Shown: one piece after another, positions 61,301-64,000 of the stretch | How positions within the stretch are numbered: the first letter of the stretch is position 1 | Layout of the letters: each line of letters opens with the position of its first letter | Assembly (NCBI GenBank): GCA_934277645.1 | Contig: CAKQUX010000001.1 | Span: forward strand, 372,001 to 436,000 | Source: an uncultured Clostridia bacterium | GTDB taxonomy: Bacteria > Bacillota > Clostridia > Christensenellales > CAG-917 | Reading direction: 5' to 3' | Length of the DNA stretch: 64,000 nt | Position numbers and translations under genes: made by a program | The notes under the pieces: model-generated | What the model was told of the DNA's origin: nothing | What the model saw: the letters and a program-made list of their open reading frames with translations, nothing else | Databases searched by the model: none

Positions 61301-64000
61301 TGCAAGGATAGTCGTCGTAAGCGAAGTGTCGCCTTCGTTTGCCGAGTTGTGAACGGTTGCAAGTTTGAGCATAAATTCTGCCGCTGCGGAGCTACTGAAT
61401 ATTTCCTTCTCTTCCTTGCCGTCCGCTCTACGATAGAAGTTTACGATTTCGTTGATTGCCGCCGTGTTGATTGCAACGCCCAAGTATTCAGGCTTGAACA
61501 TAATGAGCGCGTATGCAAGTTGGTGCATCGTAAGTCCTGCCGCTTCGCTAAGCGATGAGGTCGATGCTTCCGAACTATTGAGCAATCCGCCAAGCAATCC
61601 GTTAAGCATTGTCGCTACGTCAAAGTTAGAGATCGCAATTCTTCCGTCATTGCCGAGCAAGAAGTAAGCGTCAAGATAAATCGTGTGTCCTTGATACTCG
61701 CCGTTTGCATTAAACGAAGGAGCGACGTAAAGCGACAAGAAGCGTTCGCTTACGCCTGTATCCTTATTCTTCTTGTTAAGAGTAAGAACGGCTTCCATCG
61801 TTTCAGGATGTTTAAGGTCTAAGTAGACGTACATTCCGATCGTAAATTCCATATCCATATCGTTTTTGATACGAACGGTTACGTTGGTGTTTGCAAGCGA
61901 ACTATCATCGCCGAAGACAAGTCCTGCAAGACCGCTAAGGTCAACGATGTTTGAAAGTCCCTTGTCGTCGAGAGCCGCAGCGTGGAAGGAAATTCCGCCT
62001 TCGAACGTGAGGTTAAGCTCCATATCTTTAAGGGCGTTGAAGTTCGTCGTCGCCATAAAGACGTAGTTGCTACCTTCAGGGTGCGTTTCGTTTGCGCCCA
62101 AGGTTTCGCCGTCGGTGTAGATTCTCGTTGCAACGTACGTAACGTCGTTTTCAACGTACGATACACTGGATTTCTCTATGTCATATTCGAGCTTAATGTT
62201 GTTAAGTCCGACCGCAAGGCTGAAATCTGACGGTTTGACGTATGCGCCTGTGCTGTCAAGTACTGCGATATAGAGCGTCTTAGCGGTGAAGTTTTCTGTG
62301 CCTGCAGTTGCGACAAACTTATCAATACCGCTATTAAATTGAGCTTCGGTCGTTTCCGAGTTCGGATATGCCGCCTTGAAATCGGCATACGTAGCATATT
62401 GGACGTAAAGTTTGCTAAGCGAGAAGTAATTGCCCGTATATGCGCTCTTATCCAAATCGGACGTTACGAGTCTGAACGTACCCGTTGCGGTTTGTTTGTT
62501 TCCTGCATTGTCATAGTAGTAAACAGTGCCGCCGTCGGTTGTATCGAGATAGTAGTTGCCGTGCTTGTCGTCTACGGTGAAGACGTAAAGCGTGCCGATC
62601 GTGTCTGAGGTTGCTTTTCCGAACAAGTTGTTCGTATAGCCGTAAACGCCTGCGTTTTCAAGGTCGCTTGCGTCGAACGCCGCAAAGCTGTAACGGTCGC
62701 CCTTCCACGTCGTATCCGATTCGCCGAGCCACATTTCTTTCGGCATATATTCTCTTCCGCCGGCAACGGCAAGCGAAAGGTCGATACCTACGCTGAATCC
62801 GTCGTTAAGGCTAAGCGTAATACCGCCGTCATCGATTTGCGGCAACTTAACCATATCTCTGAGAGTTTGGTTTTGAGTAAGGAAGCCAAGGAGCGAGTCG
62901 AACATAGTGCTCATAAAGTTGACTCTGACTTCGCCTTGCAATACTTGAATTTCCTTAAACATAACTTTAAGGACGTTGAGTATATCGCTTCCGAAGATAC
63001 CTGCGCTGCCTTCTTCGCCGTCAACGAAAGTGCTTGCCGACGAAATAGCTTCGTCTGCGATAACTGCTTCTTTGTCGTTGTTGACGATACCGCTTATGTC
63101 AAGTCCTTCAAACTTAATCTTGTTGAACGCTTCGCCAAGTCCCATACGGCTTCCGAGGTCTTCAAAGTCGACGTAAAGCGAAATCTTTCCTTCTTCGTCG
63201 AAGAGAACGGTTACGTTTACGTTGATGTCTTGCGCCGCTCCGCCGTTTGTAGGGTCTTTATCGTAAGGCAACAAGTTGGAGTTGACCGTCATAATAAGGT
63301 TGATTTGCGCTCCGCCGAGTTTTTCGACAAACGTAAGTTTGTCATTCATAAACTTAGCAAGGTCAACGTAAGCCGAAAGAGTTGCCGTGAAGTAGGTGTT
63401 GTTGTCTTGACCGATTTCCTCGATTTTTTCCGAAAGTGACTTGATGTAAGCCATAACTTCCGCATCGAGAAGCGCGCCGAACTCTTCGCTGAAGTTGATG
63501 ATACCTGCAAGAACTTCAAGACTTACGTCAAGTTTTGCGCTGAGTTCCGCCTTACCCCAGTTGATGTCGAATGCGTCCGCAAATTGCATTTCGCCGCTGA
63601 AAATCTTAGCAAGGTCAACGCTTGCGATAAGTCTGAACTTGTTTCTGCATTCCTCATTCGTCATAAGGTCTTTTGCGTTGTCGCTGTTGTCGTCAAAGAT
63701 GTTGACGCGAAGTTTACCGTCTTCGGTGAGATATTCCTTGCGGTACAAGTCACCCGTAAGTGATGTAATCGACTTAGCGTTTCCGTAATATCCCGCCTTG
63801 TTGCCGAACATCATGTGGCTATGCTTCGTGTCGATGCCGAACACCGAGAAGTTTACGTCAAGAATTTCGGTTTCGCCCGTCGTGTCGTAAATCTTGACTC
63901 CGAGGAAGGTCGAGCCTTCGCCCTTTGCGACCGACATTCCGACGTAAGGAACCATATTCGGAAGGTTTTCAAGCATATCCGCAATGGTTTCTTCGCCCGT
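52397..64000 (-). CDS. Giant repetitive extracellular-type protein, 5' end outside window
   Basis: At least 3867 residues; the frame is open to the last base of the window. I do not recognise the whole protein. Roughly the first 1500 visible residues contain repeated units with a hydrophobic LxxLLG segment, a YVDL/YIDL strand and an SLYxxP/SLYYL strand (for example near SLYVDFED, SLYVAPSF, SLYYLGSS). The second half contains about seven units with an IDPY/FDPW strand, then LP-x-V-x-V-F-DGT and a VxW-D strand, reminiscent of Big_4-type Ig-like domains. It is Tyr/Asn/Thr/Gly-rich and Cys-poor and ends without LPXTG or a membrane helix, so any anchor would be N-terminal. Probably secreted or surface-bound; no enzyme motif seen. 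Base composition matches the neighbours. Confidence 0.8.
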   Translation of the reverse strand, partial: TGEETIADMLENLPNMVPYVGMSVAKGEGSTFLGVKIYDTTGETEILDVNFSVFGIDTKHSHMMFGNKAGYYGNAKSITSLTGDLYRKEYLTEDGKLRVNIFDDNSDNAKDLMTNEECRNKFRLIASVDLAKIFSGEMQFADAFDINWGKAELSAKLDVSLEVLAGIINFSEEFGALLDAEVMAYIKSLSEKIEEIGQDNNTYFTATLSAYVDLAKFMNDKLTFVEKLGGAQINLIMTVNSNLLPYDKDPTNGGAAQDINVNVTVLFDEEGKISLYVDFEDLGSRMGLGEAFNKIKFEGLDISGIVNNDKEAVIADEAISSASTFVDGEEGSAGIFGSDILNVLKVMFKEIQVLQGEVRVNFMSTMFDSLLGFLTQNQTLRDMVKLPQIDDGGITLSLNDGFSVGIDLSLAVAGGREYMPKEMWLGESDTTWKGDRYSFAAFDASDLENAGVYGYTNNLFGKATSDTIGTLYVFTVDDKHGNYYLDTTDGGTVYYYDNAGNKQTATGTFRLVTSDLDKSAYTGNYFSLSKLYVQYATYADFKAAYPNSETTEAQFNSGIDKFVATAGTENFTAKTLYIAVLDSTGAYVKPSDFSLAVGLNNIKLEYDIEKSSVSYVENDVTYVATRIYTDGETLGANETHPEGSNYVFMATTNFNALKDMELNLTFEGGISFHAAALDDKGLSNIVDLSGLAGLVFGDDSSLANTNVTVRIKNDMDMEFTIGMYVYLDLKHPETMEAVLTLNKKNKDTGVSERFLSLYVAPSFNANGEYQGHTIYLDAYFLLGNDGRIAISNFDVATMLNGLLGGLLNSSEASTSSLSEAAGLTMHQLAYALIMFKPEYLGVAINTAAINEIVNFYRRADGKEEKEIFSSSAAAEFMLKLATVHNSANEGDTSLTTTILAKMNDSFYASIDIDDLKVDTGAKVAYQFNDDGTVANANLAKGTGKLPNKSELDQYTVVFDIGNKKLMVEKLSLKLSGEVTITSNTSNEEGTFANWLGKFVRNTLGKLLDSDMNKLGSFNFYLPSILSLIMDAELDINLAAMFTSAGTLNMGGIVYSDMKIDVRFGEPLNSQFLSLYYLGSSKLSGSAGSGADTNRDIINSKTGLFNDAFYIDLTAFGLGKVKLSGLVGLLGGNSGKVEAQSSGYAETTDEAKTQATGAIDMGVVSGELLLEETSIGINFNSSFIERIFDMLNVDFGTAGNPPFGDIAISVNFDNGLESATFEMALDNKGTNIGANISGISVKFGEKAGLIDVENLVNELKTGYGALDMGTLSVGGIVQQLIDSMDPTLSIVYSKKTSDSRVVTNVNLFSGWGAGGKSDKAGSTVSITMTKGSKSIDKSATLDRLKLAISAKHPMRSSNYSLEGYIFNGNVALTGIASNFGGLAGAIVGIFDPLNLGSYIGDKSTGKIFTITDILKGNNDYFNYPSNGKFGEIYSTNDKDEEKEYQWMPKINNVIKSLNVQLFGTNKVSWSPYGSKFSASGNSLRYSTVEINFDKDTFNDLLSYLFYMIVSMINNDDFVSRMNDYRSGGNKYTTTKALLTAVENASSSTARRNIVEPYANAMPAAFMPWLISDMGGVAGNICAAAHTEIKEISYLLDSLLPLPYANSSAKALIYIDSLTNTGTGVDGGIKAIELYIDASRSTTTSNGSNYLQLIIQPTTASDNLLSLCEVETVSIPSGQASVPSRINLLDPSTREAQAIYGSAKKSIFLTAEYFTDEKLFPQIANAYFSDGTKDEYTGKSGYDENGGVAIVWDASSVDLTTSHSKTERLIGYVYGYVMNKVVYVVPVYTTNSYSVSSISGLTYKSGKILTKDLVIDMKANDTSKGTAVSNAAFNVTLPENVQITFENGSAYTFSTHYADYAEYGTAGRAAYVEYAKYLKTAFGFTGTVATSASGKDTFTGVTANYPVGKITWNEKNFVYDFAGGVVKVSYTFSWGLSGTYTESVEIPIKNYKVGNVTKFAYANSSGALDYSVDTLQGFDSAKLVSYDVKKGGFVNGTNKFLVTDGQGSSFVDVSKVTAENYTNYAFDLYAYIKSMNRLEGNYAPYEIDGVEQDVESYKLDLSWSLGGQDDCSGLKPLKDAIDALYDQTNKCWNYFKGIDVIVTGYVGGGNSKTFFASEYFSGYPTDTATTKYVAGTVNGVDGYWVYQALKFRIKVAPTAFEKFGKADVQIDPYKYATIDEAAIGNTLSATMDKGNSTKSITYTLGQDMKYNIPSVNAEELTYMGYTGSGKLKLGVTLGTKNYGFQNVSLPITVKKMAAKGTAIAVEDSLNPDWFTNDALKVIDVSFAGNVTHKMSLDWDNMQLYSDSACTKKVDNIFKGGTFYAKVRADKVELVDGKYQVVMGADGITPIASYKGTSQAIKITINATEYGLETLGNNAITFNSAFEAIGNTIDIYRYYTDKDYKSAFDAIFGEAADNGYWGNTDRKVTVKLNKEVLVGGVVTTEIPAYVRHFNIDNLVGKNKKGEFITNFKSDKVTIGVTVGNREFDLTLGVTPYEVSALRFADGSVKVTENAETGEYEYRYDVLSNFTVPTMAFAVCRGNQYEVADFKFNTETSPKAEEYLTAEDGTKYVERLVTLYSGTALEQTLTIKIILENVDKNGEDVDFDFDLAFETDLNGGEASGEALVSAEAQTAAAKTYQFMAFGKFELPNKGTIKVNGENGATYENVPVTWDRLSAPTADEIIAYIRANGGADYDSSKGYPFTRKATMAGIEKSINFVYYYDFEIVKLGGQDFGGTYTLKAADFFKGLPTTASVVVKTASGNKTIDNVTVEWLKANAKDKVAYDENGIENRGEINAWIRLSFNGFTTENSFGEDFISYGYAKEDGELVFTDIPSSLTIESVDKAQILEEAFKKYIDEAYVYDVLGIYDITPDEVTQGFVKKLFDNNFVVDEKNVTIGEGEGAITMDVLATLSYQLPSDVLTAPNKYFGTSQEIVVKIQSEQCVIEKTIKVYFLDRSVKKVANVTDRSLIFDPYRGISEDAFKENLDVLIANEEVKSYVNGEGKVAFDVQKIADRKVNFNANWTNKANILKTVKTSREGFEWPDNMVTLTAESGAVLEVRIPVYLINRTIAEIRLITDGKYDQLKYYEYRTSKQYIFMDDAVLDQMMTVTYDNKTNQISKLEFRNPYTYSTDVFPTTVKVTFSDGQIMTYNIVWSNVPEKADGLTTTKATIKASIVIGSVENNIYNGEFKYDENSVIIVDEFDLDLAIKSFNLTRFNSDVASKSLDTNYNYEFYPYATTSGTAITMNGSQKTVYNPFVDSRDVDGKYTYYANGITAYLDGQWIKTNYVANYIGYKTLTTSGETKITTATVPSDAILYRIDPITRRYESSGSGNFDYIYVYNVAFNLDVTEWDLSDVSYSAVGGTTYAKVKFGNDKIAASYRTPVKIVQSTFVNFDWSTAKFAKTDATANNVFKSSVGIGSGAKFDPWKDEKYTTTNADKYFPNAVTAKFTDGTNEWTQEVSIAWNFNNLEIDMTGGEGHTKVVIGSSNEYDVSKYKFELKELNVTQIVDYIDRTITFNMDNNSSIKSQTGFAGAQSYDSFTKYTGTISNIDPYNYTRPTMPTSLYTISNGVAQTFTESSSTYKLVWDYSAFYPSYVGGETQITAQLTVPSGLKQEIKIKYYVYKMMISKLASTNYTTNVNTTTGKAATAFTVTPFSVNSYTLPTSYTVTFAQQKYDGTSFGTAASTSKSYNYVQTSMPSSFKYEFVSTAKTGYLASIKVGSQQRVTVDVKLAAWTTTMTTSTSLSGTSNSKTYVLTQYSGKPVAYVGYAQVYNKAGNQVVATYNVSISAADEKYYLPKFSGNRKVVYYLQPIFGVMVDKSGRVLTTRVLTSDYKVNGRVVLKAGAEIPNGYGNGSNNGLSTSYITVTSNN

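Noticed and set aside
1..64000. CRISPR arrays, tRNA or rRNA genes, insertion sequences, prophage, toxin-antitoxin or restriction systems
   Set aside because: I looked for repeat-spacer structure, tRNA-like cloverleaf ends, transposase-like frames and typical system genes and found none.

Overview
The window looks like the chromosome of an anaerobic, low-to-medium GC member of the Clostridia (Firmicutes). The evidence is a complete Rnf complex (rnfCDGEAB), Gram-positive cell-envelope and sporulation-type genes (spoVG, a SpoIVFB-like protease, a SpoVB-like flippase, a SpoIIQ-like LytM protein), MinD/MinE, sigma-A promoters close to TTGACA-N17-TATAAT, and typical clostridial uncharacterised families (DUF4364, TSCPD, DUF4363, DUF1858, TIGR03960/TIGR03936). 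An uncultured Christensenellales-like gut lineage is possible, but the sequence alone does not prove it. I saw no rRNA, tRNA, CRISPR array, insertion sequence, phage gene or pseudogene.

Layout. 0-3.6 kb: a partial M20 peptidase, a DUF4364/TSCPD pair and a medium-chain dehydrogenase. 3.6-15.6 kb: a minus-strand block that keeps the order of a well-known clostridial chromosome block (ppx-maf-mreB ... minD-minE-[88 aa protein]-spoIVFB-[ROK kinase]-TIGR03960-TIGR03936-rng). mreC, mreD and minC are missing, and an iron-type alcohol dehydrogenase on the other strand sits in the break. 15.8-22.2 kb: the Rnf operon and two half-size TauE/SafE genes. 22.3-26.8 kb: a 1500-residue lipoprotein with five repeated carbohydrate-binding-like modules. 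27.3-31.6 kb: LysM, flippase, YetF and DUF4363 proteins, with convergent murC. 31.7-36.8 kb: spoVG, an adenylate-forming ligase, an ornithine-cyclodeaminase-like protein and a nucleotidyltransferase-aminotransferase fusion. 37-41 kb: glycolysis (gap, fba) flanking an M29 aminopeptidase. 41-52 kb: transport, tRNA thiolation, LytM, SSS symporter/HAD/degenerate G1P-dehydrogenase-like, XRE-cupin/DUF1858, SPFH/zinc-ribbon and AEC genes. 52.4-64 kb: one minus-strand ORF of at least 3867 residues that runs off the window; it is a repetitive extracellular-type protein.

How the genes fit together. GAPDH, aldolase, the ROK kinase, the Fe-ADH and Rnf suggest sugar fermentation with ferredoxin-linked energy conservation. 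The min/mre/maf/murC/flippase/LytM genes deal with envelope growth and division. The 1500-residue lipoprotein and the giant ORF look like surface machinery for binding polymers or host material. The least explained parts are the fusion-enzyme operon at 34-36.8 kb and the two giant surface proteins.

Regulatory signals are readable: many -35/-10 pairs have exactly 17-base spacers. Two or three genes appear to be leaderless. A near-perfect operator surrounds the -10 of the AEC transporter promoter, and a 30-bp duplication doubles the -35 of the Rnf promoter. Positions and starts were derived by reading the sequence by eye; no homology search was run, so family names rest on remembered motifs.
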